In this document: positions 1-16,314 of the stretch, piece after piece
How the letters are laid out: each line of letters opens with the position of its first letter
How positions within the stretch are numbered: position 1 is the first letter of the stretch
Assembly (NCBI RefSeq): GCF_000442255.1
Contig: NZ_KE557273.1
Span: forward strand, 257,335-321,334
Reading direction: 5' to 3'
Length of the DNA: 64,000 bases
From: Salipiger mucosus DSM 16094
Lineage (GTDB): Bacteria > Pseudomonadota > Alphaproteobacteria > Rhodobacterales > Rhodobacteraceae
The notes under the pieces: generated by a model
What the model was told of the DNA's origin: nothing
Seen by the model: the letters and a program-made list of their open reading frames with translations, nothing else
Database searches by the model: none
Translations under genes and position numbers: made by a program

Positions 1-462
<462 letters not shown>

Positions 463-471
463 TCCGAAGAC

Positions 472-494
472 GGGACCGGGCCTTGTCCGGTCCC
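472..494 (+). terminator. Hairpin just after tuf
   Basis: GGGACCGG and CCGGTCCC form a perfect 8-bp stem ten bases after the tuf stop. No T-run follows, so it may be an mRNA 3'-end stabiliser rather than a stand-alone terminator. Confidence 0.4.
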
Positions 495-565
495 TCGCCC
501 TCACGGGGGTCAGGCGGCCATCGGGCCGGCAAGGCTCTGAGAGAAAAGGGCTTTGAAAAAATTTG

Positions 566-600
566 GCGGGGCATGCCGTGAGGCGTGCCCCGCTTTCATT
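566..600. terminator. Bidirectional intrinsic terminator between tuf and the convergent small gene
   Basis: GCGGGGCATGCC pairs with GGCGTGCCCCGC around a short loop, followed by TTTCATTT on the plus strand and by a six-T run on the minus strand. It can end tuf transcription and the oppositely oriented gene at 660-887. A second GC stem (604-626) lies directly beside it. Confidence 0.7.
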
Positions 601-659
601 TGCGGGGCAGCCGCTGGGGCTGCCCCGGAGCTTTCCAGGCCGTGCCGGCCTGACGCGGC

Positions 660-887
660 TCAGCGCAGGATCGCGCGGATGCGGTCGCGCTTCTCGGTGT
701 CGTCGCTGCCCGAAACGATCACGGCCAGCAGCTGCGTGCGCTCATGCGCGGTGAGGCTGTCCAGGTCGACCTGCGGTGCGAACTGGTGCACACGGCTCAG
801 GGTGTCGTTGGAGGGGGCTGCGACGGCTGCGCCGGCGCCTGCGGTGAGGGCGAGAACAGTTGCGGTGGTGGTGATGATGCGTTTCAT
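660..887 (-). CDS. Small exported protein with a single 48-residue repeat unit
   Basis: I do not recognise a named family. The 75-residue protein starts with KR and a hydrophobic run ending AAVAA, a good Sec signal peptide, so the mature product would be only about 50 residues in the periplasm. That mature part is one unit of a pattern: P38, then S59-G60 21 residues later, then R67 eight residues later, with a conserved LT near residue 45. The same unit with identical spacing occurs three times in the protein at 1772-2329. The start is supported by GGAGTGA upstream of ATG. It faces tuf tail to tail. Function unknown; a small periplasmic regulator or structural protein is possible but nothing proves it. 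Confidence 0.75.
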   Translation of the reverse strand: MKRIITTTATVLALTAGAGAAVAAPSNDTLSRVHQFAPQVDLDSLTAHERTQLLAVIVSGSDDTEKRDRIRAILR

Positions 888-965
888 GGTTCACTCCGTT
901 CTTTCGGTTCTGAGACTGGCGCCCGAGGGCGCCGCCGCGCGGTCCATCGCCGCGTCGACAACTGG

Positions 966-994
966 AATATTGTTTTCCAGCAGTGATTTAGCAA
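966..994 (-). promoter_or_regulatory. Possible promoter of the small exported protein
   Basis: On the minus strand TTGCTA (994-989) and AATATT (971-966) are 17 bp apart, about 80 bases before the ATG at 887. The match is moderate. Confidence 0.35.
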
Positions 995-1325
995 ATCACC
1001 AACCCGCTCACAGCCGCTCGCAAAATTGTGCCCTTGAATGTGTACGACAGCATACGGGTCCGTCGTTCGCGCCCGGATGCGCCGAAAAATCGGGGTTTTT
1101 CGCGCCCTCCGAAAAGAGGCGTCGTGATCGCGGGTATCGTCGAGGCCCGCAGGGGGCGGGTGGCACCGGCTCTGCGCGTGTGTGCACAGGCCTTTCCGAG
1201 CCGTTTTCGAGTGTTTTCCAGGGGAGGTCCGGGGTCTCCCGGCCGGGTCTGGCGGGGTCCTGGCGGCGCGATGCGCGGGGTGTCCCGCGGCCCGGGTTGA
1301 TTGCACGACAAGGCCACTTTCCCGC
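995..1325. other. Non-coding stretch before tRNA-Trp
   Basis: No convincing gene is seen. The one clear structure is an inverted repeat at 1083-1102, CGAAAAA and TTTTTCG around TCGGGG, similar in style to the AT-rich CGAA/TTCG palindromes at other junctions in this window. The open frames on both strands lack plausible ribosome binding sites and protein-like composition. Confidence 0.5.
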
Positions 1326-1354
1326 TTGCATCGGGGCGGTCTGTTTCGTAAAGG
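1326..1354 (+). promoter_or_regulatory. Putative tRNA-Trp promoter
   Basis: TTGCAT (1326-1331), 17 bp, TAAAGG (1349-1354). Transcription would begin a few bases before the mature tRNA end at 1368. Confidence 0.45.
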
Positions 1355-1367
1355 GTGCACCGGCCTT

Positions 1368-1443
1368 AGGGGTATAGCTCAGTTGGTAGAGCGACGGTCT
1401 CCAAAACCGTAGGTCGCGGGTTCGAGCCCTGCTGCCCCTGCCA
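1368..1443 (+). tRNA. trnW: tRNA-Trp (anticodon CCA)
   Basis: The 76-nt cloverleaf is read directly: acceptor stem AGGGGTA pairs with TGCCCCT, discriminator G, and CCA is encoded at 1441-1443. The anticodon stem is ACGGT/ACCGT with loop CTCCAAA, giving anticodon CCA at 1401-1403. The T-arm contains GGTTCGAGCC. It reads UGG. It sits between tuf and secE as in many alphaproteobacteria, here flanked by two repeat-protein genes. Confidence 0.97.
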
Positions 1444-1479
1444 CTCTCCTCACATCACCGAAGCACGGGTCACGGCGAC

Positions 1480-1705
1480 CTGTACGGCTCGTACGGGAGT
1501 TTCGTACGGCTGCGCGCCCCGGCGAGGTCGCCAGCTGCGCCGTGCGTCCTGCATGGCAGCCGCCGCGAGGGCGTCATGTACGGCTCGTACGGGGTTTCTG
1601 TACGGGAGCGCGCGCGGTCCGGCCGGCCACCGCGCCGGCCTCGGGTCGCCGCAGCCGCGAGGCTGGCGTCCTGTACGGCTCGTACGGGGTTTCCGTACGC
1701 TGTCA
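1480..1705. repeat. Three ~95-bp direct repeats with GTACG hairpins behind tRNA-Trp
   Basis: The core TGTACGGCTCGTACGGG followed by GTTTC and GTACG occurs at about 1481, 1577 and 1672, spaced 96 and 95 bp. Similar GC-rich blocks containing CCGCGAGG and GCGTC precede copies 2 and 3, so the unit is longer than the core. Each core can form GTACG/CGTAC or CGTACGG/CCGTACG hairpins. No coding function is seen. It could be 3'-end processing or termination structure for the tRNA transcript, or a locally amplified palindromic element. Confidence 0.7.
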
Positions 1706-1715
1706 TGCGCGCACG

Positions 1716-1746
1716 CAAAAAGGGGCCGCGCCGAAGCGCAGCCCCT
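1716..1746 (-). terminator. Terminator of the three-repeat exported protein gene
   Basis: Read on the minus strand, AGGGGCTGCGC, a TTCG loop and GCGCGGCCCCT are followed by a T-run at 1720-1716. It lies 25 bases after the stop at 1772. Confidence 0.8.
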
Positions 1747-1771
1747 GTTTGGCTCGGAATGAGCGCCGGTC

Positions 1772-2329
1772 TTACGACAGGGCCTGCTCGAGGTCCCGAC
1801 GGATGTCGACATCGCTGCTGCCGCTGTAGATCGCCGCGCGGACTTCGTTCACGTCCTCGGCGGTGAGGTCGGTCAGCTGCGCGTCGGGCACGAAGAACAT
1901 CACGCGCTGCATTTCGGCTTCGGTCAGGGCGGCCGCGTCGCCGGTCACGATGGCCATGACTTCCTCGCGGATGTCGGCCGGCTCGCTGCCCGATTCGATG
2001 ATGGCCTGCGCTTCGACCTTCTGTGCGTCGGTCATCGCGGCGACCTGCCAGTCCGGCACGTACTCCATGATCATTGCGTCAACCTCGGGCGAGACCGAGT
2101 CGATCATGTTGCTGCCTTCGACGATCTGCTGGATCTTGTCGCGCTTCTCGACGTCCGAGTCGCCGCTCTTGGCGATGGCGAAGGCTTCGTCGACCTGGGC
2201 ATCGGTCATCATGGAGACGTCGACGCCGGGCGCGACGGTGTTGATGGCGGTCACCTCGGCCTCGGAAGCGGCATATGCGCCGGTGGCGAGGACGGTCGTA
2301 AGGGCGGTAACGGTCAGGATGCGTTTCAT
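1772..2329 (-). CDS. Exported protein with three 48-residue repeat units
   Basis: This is a 185-residue protein with an N-terminal KR, a hydrophobic core and an AYA-A cleavage site near residue 21, so it is probably periplasmic. The mature part has three units in register: P34/S55-G56/R63, P92/S113-G114/R121 and P148/S169-G170/R177. In every unit Pro to SG is 21 residues and SG to Arg is 8, and a conserved T follows a Met or Leu before the second helix. The gene at 660-887 has one such unit. The ATG at 2329 is chosen because GAAAGGA lies just upstream and the signal peptide begins there; a longer frame upstream lacks both. No named family is recognised; the acidic helical repeats suggest binding or scaffolding, which is inference. 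Confidence 0.85.
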   Translation of the reverse strand: MKRILTVTALTTVLATGAYAASEAEVTAINTVAPGVDVSMMTDAQVDEAFAIAKSGDSDVEKRDKIQQIVEGSNMIDSVSPEVDAMIMEYVPDWQVAAMTDAQKVEAQAIIESGSEPADIREEVMAIVTGDAAALTEAEMQRVMFFVPDAQLTDLTAEDVNEVRAAIYSGSSDVDIRRDLEQALS

Positions 2330-2597
2330 GATATCAGTCCTTTCGTTTACTGGTCTCGAACTCGCAGGGCAGACTGCTCTGCGCTTCTGGCCACACAACA
2401 CCGGCAGATCGCGGGTCGTTCCCCGAAAATCGCTCGCGATTTCCTGAATTTTCGTGTGATCCAAGGTGGTTATGAGCTCAAACGTGCGCGTGAACGCGCC
2501 GCCTGCGAAACGGTTGCGCGGCGAACGTGGCGTTTTTTTCATTCCTTCGTGATCTGCCGTCGCAATCCCGTGATCGGGGCGCGGCGCGGCGGGATGC
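2330..2597. other. Divergent intergenic region between the repeat-protein gene and secE
   Basis: No gene is supported. It holds the upstream region of the minus-strand repeat protein and a 16-bp palindrome AAATCGCTCGCGATTT at 2427-2442. Confidence 0.5.
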
Positions 2598-2626
2598 TTG
2601 CCACGGCGGCCCGCGGCGCGTATACG
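2598..2626 (+). promoter_or_regulatory. Promoter of secE (TTGCCA-N17-TATACG)
   Basis: TTGCCA at 2598-2603 and TATACG at 2621-2626 are exactly 17 bp apart, about 40 bases before the secE start. The same -10 hexamer and spacing recur before rpsL, rpmC and rplO. Confidence 0.65.
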
Positions 2627-2664
2627 CGCGGACGCACTCACAAGAGACGGAAGGCGCAGGCGCC

Positions 2665-2856
2665 ATGGCCAATCCACTCCAGTTCGTTCAGCAGACCCGG
2701 GCCGAGGTCGCCAAGATCTCGTGGCCGACGCGGCGCGAGGTGATCCTGACCACGGTCATGGTCTTCATCATGGCGACCCTGACGGCGATCTTCTTTGCCC
2801 TGGCCGATCTCCTGATCCGGACCGGGCTGCAGGGGCTGCTCAACTTCTTCGGGTGA
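2665..2856 (+). CDS. secE: Preprotein translocase subunit SecE
   Basis: SecE clamps SecY in the inner-membrane translocation channel. The 63-residue protein is the short single-span form common outside enterobacteria: an amphipathic N-terminal segment containing VAKISWPTRRE (residues 16-26), the family signature, followed by one transmembrane helix of about residues 27-50. The ATG at 2665 gives the family N-terminus; longer upstream frames add unrelated residues. It precedes nusG, as in most bacteria, with a terminator-like hairpin between. Its partner SecY is encoded at 38274-39638. Confidence 0.95.
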   Translation: MANPLQFVQQTRAEVAKISWPTRREVILTTVMVFIMATLTAIFFALADLLIRTGLQGLLNFFG

Positions 2857-2921
2857 GCGCGCCCGGCAGGGCCTTGAAATCGCCGGATGACGGCGGTATC
2901 GGACGGCACTGAGTTTTGACG

Positions 2922-2959
2922 GGCGTGCAGCGATTCGAGTTGCACGCCAGTTTTCTTTT
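2922..2959 (+). terminator. Intrinsic terminator or attenuator between secE and nusG
   Basis: GGCGTGCA (2922-2929) pairs with TGCACGCC (2941-2948), followed by TTTTCTTTT. It may partly uncouple secE from nusG-rplKA transcription. Confidence 0.65.
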
Positions 2960-3003
2960 GGGGGAGGCAGCGTTCCGCCCCGCAAGTGAAGGAAGAGGGC
3001 CAG

Positions 3004-3537
3004 ATGGCGAAGCGGTGGTACTCGGTCAGCGTTCTGTCGAACTTCGAGAAGAAGATCGCGGAGCAGATCCGTCAGTCCGTGACCGAGCAGGGGCTCGAGG
3101 ATCAGATTGACGAGGTCCTCGTGCCGACCGAGGAGGTCATCGAGGTCCGTCGCGGCAAGAAGGTGACGACCGAGCGGCGCTTCATGCCCGGCTACGTGCT
3201 GGTGCACATGGAGATGTCGGACCAGGGCTATCACCTGGTCAACTCGATCAACCGCGTGACCGGCTTCCTCGGCCCGCAGGGCCGGCCGATGCCGATGCGC
3301 GATGCCGAGGTCGAGGCGATCCTGGGCCGCGTGCAGGAAGGCGAAGAAGCGCCGCGCACGCTCGTGCACTTCGAGGTGGGCGAGAAGGTCAAGGTCAACG
3401 ACGGCCCCTTCGAGGGCTTCGACGGCATGGTCGAGGGCGTCGACGACGACAACCAGCGCCTGCGCGTCTCGGTGTCGATCTTCGGCCGGGAGACCCCGGT
3501 CGAACTGGAATTCACCCAGGTCTCGAAAGAGGCCTGA
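3004..3537 (+). CDS. nusG: Transcription termination/antitermination factor NusG
   Basis: NusG binds RNA polymerase, suppresses pausing and links it to Rho or to the ribosome. The 177-residue protein has the NGN domain (from KRWYSVSVLSNFEKKIAEQI, with the typical PGYVLV near the middle) and a C-terminal KOW domain around VNDGPFEGFDG. The ATG at 3004 is preceded by AAGGAAGAGG; a GTG six codons upstream would include the Shine-Dalgarno sequence and is less likely. It lies upstream of rplK and rplA. Confidence 0.96.
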   Translation: MAKRWYSVSVLSNFEKKIAEQIRQSVTEQGLEDQIDEVLVPTEEVIEVRRGKKVTTERRFMPGYVLVHMEMSDQGYHLVNSINRVTGFLGPQGRPMPMRDAEVEAILGRVQEGEEAPRTLVHFEVGEKVKVNDGPFEGFDGMVEGVDDDNQRLRVSVSIFGRETPVELEFTQVSKEA

Positions 3538-3682
3538 GGCGAGGCCCCGGGCCATGTCCGGGGCAGGGCGGGGCAACCCGCCCGCGAGCGTGGGAGGCGA
3601 GGGCGGCGCGCCGTCCGGACCGCACCACACCAAGTGAGCGCCCCGCGGTCGCGTCCCGGGGCATTGGGAAAGGAGAAAGCCG

Positions 3683-4132
3683 ATGGCCAAGAAGCTCGCC
3701 GGCAAGATGAAGCTGCAGATCCCTGCAGGCAAGGCAAACCCGTCGCCGCCCGTGGGCCCCGCCCTGGGTCAGCGCGGCATCAACATCATGGAATTCTGCA
3801 AGGCGTTCAACGCCAAGACGCAGGAGATGGAGCCGGGTGCCCCTTGCCCGACCGAGATCACCTACTATCAGGACAAGTCCTTCACGATGGACATCAAGAC
3901 GCCGCCGGCGTCGTACTACCTGAAGAAGGCGGCCGGGATGAAGCCCGTGGGCAAGCGCAACCGTCCGCGCGGTGCCGAGAAGCCGGGTCGCGAGACCGTG
4001 GCGACCGTCACCACCAAGCAGGTGCGCGAGATCGCGGAAGCCAAGATGCGTGACCTGAGCGCGACCGACATCGAGTCGGCCATGCAGATCATTCTGGGCT
4101 CGGCGAAGTCCATGGGCATCGAGGTGAAGTAA
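3683..4132 (+). CDS. rplK: 50S ribosomal protein L11
   Basis: L11 binds the GTPase-associated centre of 23S rRNA and contacts EF-G and RelA. The 149-residue product has the N-terminal domain with the proline-rich segment [13 protein letters not shown] (residues 21-33) and a C-terminal RNA-binding domain ending [20 protein letters not shown] precedes the ATG. One base separates its stop from rplA, so the two are almost certainly translationally coupled. Confidence 0.97.
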   Translation: MAKKLAGKMKLQIPAGKANPSPPVGPALGQRGINIMEFCKAFNAKTQEMEPGAPCPTEITYYQDKSFTMDIKTPPASYYLKKAAGMKPVGKRNRPRGAEKPGRETVATVTTKQVREIAEAKMRDLSATDIESAMQIILGSAKSMGIEVK

Positions 4133-4133
4133 G

Positions 4134-4832
4134 ATGGCAAAGATCGGAAAACGCACCCGCGCCGCCCGCGAAGCCGTCGCCGGCAAGGAAAACGTCACCG
4201 TCGAGGAAGCCGTCGCGCTGCTGAAGGCGAATGCCTCGGCGAAGTTCGACGAGACCGTCGAGATCGCGCTGAACCTGGGCGTCGACCCGCGCCACGCAGA
4301 CCAGATGGTCCGCGGCGTCGTGGGCCTGCCCAACGGCACCGGCAAGACCGTCCGCGTGGCCGTTTTTGCCCGTGGCCCCAAGGCCGAGGAAGCGGAAGCC
4401 GCAGGCGCGGACATCGTCGGCGCCGAGGACCTGATGGAGACCATCCAGGGCGGCACCATCGAGTTCGACCGTTGCATCGCGACGCCGGACATGATGCCGA
4501 TCGTCGGTCGCCTGGGCAAGATTCTGGGCCCGCGCAACCTGATGCCGAACCCCAAGGTCGGCACCGTGACCATGGACGTGGCCCAGGCGGTCAAGGACGC
4601 CAAGGGCGGCCAGGTCCAGTTCAAGGCCGAGAAGGCCGGCGTGGTGCACGCGGGCGTGGGAAAGATCTCGTTCGACGAAGGCAAGCTGGCCGAGAACATC
4701 CGTGCTTTCGTGGGCGCGGTGGCCAAGGCCAAGCCGACGGGCGCCAAGGGCACCTACATGGAGAAGCTGTCGATCAGCTCCTCGATGGGCCCGGGCGTGA
4801 CGGTCGACATCGCGAACGCCAACGTCGAGTGA
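4134..4832 (+). CDS. rplA: 50S ribosomal protein L1
   Basis: L1 forms the mobile stalk at the E site and in many bacteria represses its own rplK-rplA mRNA. The 232 residues match the family length; recognisable blocks are [31 protein letters not shown] and [17 protein letters not shown]. It starts one base after rplK and is followed by a strong terminator. Confidence 0.97.
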   Translation: MAKIGKRTRAAREAVAGKENVTVEEAVALLKANASAKFDETVEIALNLGVDPRHADQMVRGVVGLPNGTGKTVRVAVFARGPKAEEAEAAGADIVGAEDLMETIQGGTIEFDRCIATPDMMPIVGRLGKILGPRNLMPNPKVGTVTMDVAQAVKDAKGGQVQFKAEKAGVVHAGVGKISFDEGKLAENIRAFVGAVAKAKPTGAKGTYMEKLSISSSMGPGVTVDIANANVE

Positions 4833-4855
4833 TCTCCGGCTGACCGGATCTGCAG

Positions 4856-4883
4856 GGGGCGGGCCAGGCGGCCCGCCCCTTTG
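4856..4883 (+). terminator. Terminator after rplA
   Basis: GGGGCGGGCC pairs perfectly with GGCCCGCCCC around AGGC, followed by TTTG. A second GC hairpin follows at about 4890-4907. Confidence 0.75.
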
Positions 4884-4907
4884 CGTTCGGGCGGGGCGCA
4901 CGCCCCC

Positions 4908-4936
4908 TTGGCAAGCCCGCCCGCAGCGTGTAGGGA
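4908..4936 (+). promoter_or_regulatory. Putative promoter of rplJL-rpoBC
   Basis: TTGGCA (4908-4913), 17 bp, TAGGGA (4931-4936), just after the rplA terminator. It would leave an untranslated leader of about 215 nt before rplJ. Confidence 0.5.
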
Positions 4937-4942
4937 GATCGT

Positions 4943-5158
4943 GCAAGGGCGTTCGCGATTCGCGGGTGCCCTTCATTTCGTCCGAGACGGTGGGTTGGCT
5001 CCGGCCTGTAATTCCTGCCCGAGACGGGAAGGACATACGTTCCGGGCATGATGTGCTCCGGCGACGCGATGCGACGACCCGATCGGACCTTTGTGGCCGG
5101 GGAAACCCGGCCGAAACGAGCCGGAGGGGGTCGCCCCTCCATCAACTGGAGTGAAACT
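4943..5158 (+). promoter_or_regulatory. Long untranslated leader of rplJ, candidate L10 autoregulatory RNA
   Basis: About 215 nt without a supported gene separate the putative promoter from the rplJ start. It contains several potential stems, for example GGGCG and CGCGGGTGCCC near 4951-4976 and GGCCGGGG/CCCGGCC near 5095-5113. In many bacteria this position carries the L10-L12 binding leader; that role is inferred from position only. Confidence 0.45.
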
Positions 5159-5677
5159 GTGGATAGAGCCCAGAAAGAGAAAGTGGTCGAGGAACTCGGC
5201 CAGATCTTCGAAAGCTCTGGCGTCGTGGTGGTTTCCCGCTACGAGGGTCTCACGGTTGCGGACATGACCGATCTCCGGGCGCGCGCACGCGCGGCCGAGA
5301 CGCAGGTCCGCGTCGCCAAGAACAGGCTCGCCAAGATCGCCCTGGAGGGAACGCCGAGCGAAAGCATCGCGCAGTACCTCGAGGGGATGACCGTTCTCAC
5401 CTATTCCGAAGACCCCGTGGCAGCCGCCAAGGTGGTCGAGGATTTCGCCAAGGACAACAAGAAGCTTGAGATCCTTGGCGGGACCATGGGTGGAGCGGCC
5501 CTGGACCGGGCCGGTGTCGAGGCCGTGTCGAAAATGCCGTCGCGCGAGGAACTCATCTCGCAGATCGTCGGCTGCATCGGCGCACCCGCTTCGAACATCG
5601 CCGGTGCGATCGGCGCACCTGCTTCGAACATCGCCTCCATTCTCTCGACCATCGAGGAAAAAGGCGAGGCGGCGTAA
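5159..5677 (+). CDS. rplJ: 50S ribosomal protein L10
   Basis: L10 anchors L7/L12 dimers to the ribosome stalk. I choose the GTG at 5159 because GGAGTGA lies at the right distance and the resulting N-terminus ([17 protein letters not shown]) is that of alphaproteobacterial L10; an in-frame ATG at 5048 would run back through the leader. This gives 172 residues, a normal length. The C-terminal part that binds L7/L12 holds two copies of IGAPASNIA, encoded by 27-bp repeats at 5576-5602 and 5609-5635 that differ at one base. The gene is followed by rplL after 72 bp. Confidence 0.95.
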   Translation: MDRAQKEKVVEELGQIFESSGVVVVSRYEGLTVADMTDLRARARAAETQVRVAKNRLAKIALEGTPSESIAQYLEGMTVLTYSEDPVAAAKVVEDFAKDNKKLEILGGTMGGAALDRAGVEAVSKMPSREELISQIVGCIGAPASNIAGAIGAPASNIASILSTIEEKGEAA

Positions 5678-5749
5678 CGCGCACCCGAGACTCTCGTGGG
5701 GTTGCAATACCGCACGTTGGAACACATCTAAGCATACGGAAAACGCAAA

Positions 5750-6130
<381 letters not shown>

Positions 6131-6139
6131 TCGCGGGTT

Positions 6140-6206
6140 GCGCGCCGTCATGGCGCGCTGCGCGACGATGAACAAAGGCTGGCTCCGGGCATTGCCGGGG
6201 CCAGCC
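6140..6206 (+). promoter_or_regulatory. Two hairpins in the rplL-rpoB gap, likely attenuator or processing region
   Basis: GCGCGCC (about 6140-6146) pairs with GGCGCGC, and GGCTGGCTCC (6177-6186) pairs with GGGGCCAGCC (6197-6206) with one wobble pair. No T-run follows. Partial termination or RNase III cutting here is known in E. coli and would explain lower rpoBC output than rplJL; for this organism it is inference. Confidence 0.5.
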
Positions 6207-6386
6207 GAACCCGTCTCAGAGAGGCCCTTCGACGCAGGGGCTTTTCTAAGGCGAGTTCGCCTCGATCGGGAGGCCCCTGGTGGGACAGGGGCCAGGAATG
6301 GATCGGTGATCGCCGTCTCGTATGGACGTGCCGCTGGGGCCCGACAGCCAGCGCGTCCGGTGAGAAGCTGAAAGGTGCTCAAACCA

Positions 6387-10523
<4,137 letters not shown>

Positions 10524-10527
10524 CGGG

Positions 10528-10547
10528 GAATTTTCGGCCGAAAATTC
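10528..10547. repeat. 20-bp perfect palindrome between rpoB and rpoC
   Basis: GAATTTTCGGCCGAAAATTC is a perfect inverted repeat in otherwise GC-rich DNA, five bases after the rpoB stop. It resembles palindromes at 34963, 34987, 43576 and 54319. Role unknown; with no T-run it should not fully stop transcription into rpoC. Confidence 0.8.
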
Positions 10548-10618
10548 TTCTGCCCGGGGTCTTTCATCCGAAGGACACCGGGCCTCCCCCCGACGCACCC
10601 TGATGCAAAGGTTTTGAC

Positions 10619-14875
<4,257 letters not shown>

Positions 14876-14901
14876 TCCTCGCCACAGGCTGAGACACCAA
14901 G

Positions 14902-14933
14902 CGCCCCCGCCATCCGGCGGGGGCGTTTTTCTT
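14902..14933 (+). terminator. Strong terminator after rpoC
   Basis: CGCCCCCGCC and GGCGGGGGCG form a perfect 10-bp stem around ATCC, followed by TTTTTCTTT. Confidence 0.92.
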
Positions 14934-15033
14934 TGCGCGGCGGTGCGGCCGGGGCGGTCACGATGCCGTCAGGGCAGGCAACGGCGCGGGAGCGCCGGGC
15001 GTTCGGCTGATGTCATCAGCAGAGGAGGGCGCC

Positions 15034-16260
15034 ATGACCGCCGCAAAGATCACCACCCTGACCGCGCTCGGCGCGCTTGTCGCCGGATCCGTGCTTGCGC
15101 AGGAGGCGCACGAGTGGGGCCGCAGGAACGCCGATTTCGAGCCGGCCTTCCCCGAGCAGACCCGCGCCGAGATCGTCGTCTCGTCCTATTCCTACGAGAC
15201 CGAGGAACTGGCCACCGGCCTCGAGCACCCCTGGGCGATCGAGGCGCTGCCGGATGACGCCGGCCTGCTGGTGACCGAACGGTCGGGCCAGCTGCGCCAC
15301 GTCGCGATGGACGGCACCGTCTCGGAGCCCATCGCGGGCGTGCCCGAGGTCTTCAACCGGTCCGCCGGCAACAGCACGCAGGCGGGCCTGCTGGATGTGA
15401 AGACGGGCCCGGATTTCGCCGAGACGCGGCATGTCTACCTGACCTATTCCAAGCCGATGAGCGACGGCATGTCGGTGACGGCCGCCGCGCGGGGCACGCT
15501 GTCGGAGGACATGACCGAGCTCACCGGGGTCGAGGACATCTTTGTGCAGGACCCGCCCTCCGCCTCGCCGATGCACTACGGCAGCCGGATCGTCTTTGAC
15601 GGCGAGGGCCATGCCTTTGTGACCACGGGCGAGCATTTCACCGACGAAGAGCGGCAGATGGCGCAGGAGCTGGACAACACCTACGGCAAGGTGGTGCGGA
15701 TCAACCTCGACGGCTCGGTGCCCGAGGACAATCCGTTTGTCGGCGACGAGGACGCGATGGATGCGATCTGGTCCTATGGCCACCGCAACGTGCAGGGCGC
15801 GGCGATGCGCGAGGACGGCACGCTGCTGACGCTCGAGCACGGGCCGGCCGGCGGCGACGAGATCAACATCCCGCAGCCCGGCGCCAACTACGGCTGGCCG
15901 GTGGTCGCCTACGGCACGCGCTACGGCGGGGGGCCCATCGGCAGCGGCGAGCCCCGGCAGGAGGGCATGGAAGAGCCCGCCTACTACTGGGACCCGGTGA
16001 TCGCGCCGGGCGACATGACCTTCTACGAGGGCGAGATGTTCCCCGAATGGGAGGGCGACCTGCTGATCGGCGGGCTCGTGGCGCCGGGCATCGTGCGGCT
16101 GGCCTGGGACGGCGACCGCGTCTCGGAGGAAGAGCGGCTGCTGCGGGAGTTCGGCCGCGTGCGCGATGTCGAGGTGCTGGACGACGGATCGTTCCTGCTG
16201 GCGACCGACTACGGCGACGGGCAGGTGATCCACGTGACCCGCGCGGACGAGGGGGGCTGA
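15034..16260 (+). CDS. Soluble PQQ-dependent sugar dehydrogenase (GSDH family)
   Basis: The protein resembles aldose/glucose-sorbosone dehydrogenases such as YliI, beta-propeller enzymes that oxidise sugars in the periplasm with PQQ. It has 408 residues, with a Sec signal ending VLAQ near residue 20. Family blocks visible are ATGLEHPWAIEALPD, GPDFAETRHVYLTYS, FDGEGHAFVTTGEH, IWSYGHRNVQGAA and LEHGPAGGDEINIPQPGANYGWP. The ATG at 15034 is chosen because AGAGGAGG lies directly upstream; an ATG eight codons earlier lacks a site. No PQQ synthesis gene is in the window, so substrate and cofactor are inferred from family. Confidence 0.85.
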   Translation: MTAAKITTLTALGALVAGSVLAQEAHEWGRRNADFEPAFPEQTRAEIVVSSYSYETEELATGLEHPWAIEALPDDAGLLVTERSGQLRHVAMDGTVSEPIAGVPEVFNRSAGNSTQAGLLDVKTGPDFAETRHVYLTYSKPMSDGMSVTAAARGTLSEDMTELTGVEDIFVQDPPSASPMHYGSRIVFDGEGHAFVTTGEHFTDEERQMAQELDNTYGKVVRINLDGSVPEDNPFVGDEDAMDAIWSYGHRNVQGAAMREDGTLLTLEHGPAGGDEINIPQPGANYGWPVVAYGTRYGGGPIGSGEPRQEGMEEPAYYWDPVIAPGDMTFYEGEMFPEWEGDLLIGGLVAPGIVRLAWDGDRVSEEERLLREFGRVRDVEVLDDGSFLLATDYGDGQVIHVTRADEGG

Positions 16261-16314
16261 GCCCGGAGCCTCTAGCGTCTGGCGGTGCGCCGCGCGGGGT
16301 GCTAAAGGCCGGTC

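Noticed and set aside
1368-1705. Integrated element using tRNA-Trp as attachment site
   Set aside because: No integrase, no duplicated tRNA 3' end and no foreign-looking genes; the repeats behind the tRNA do not match its 3' sequence.
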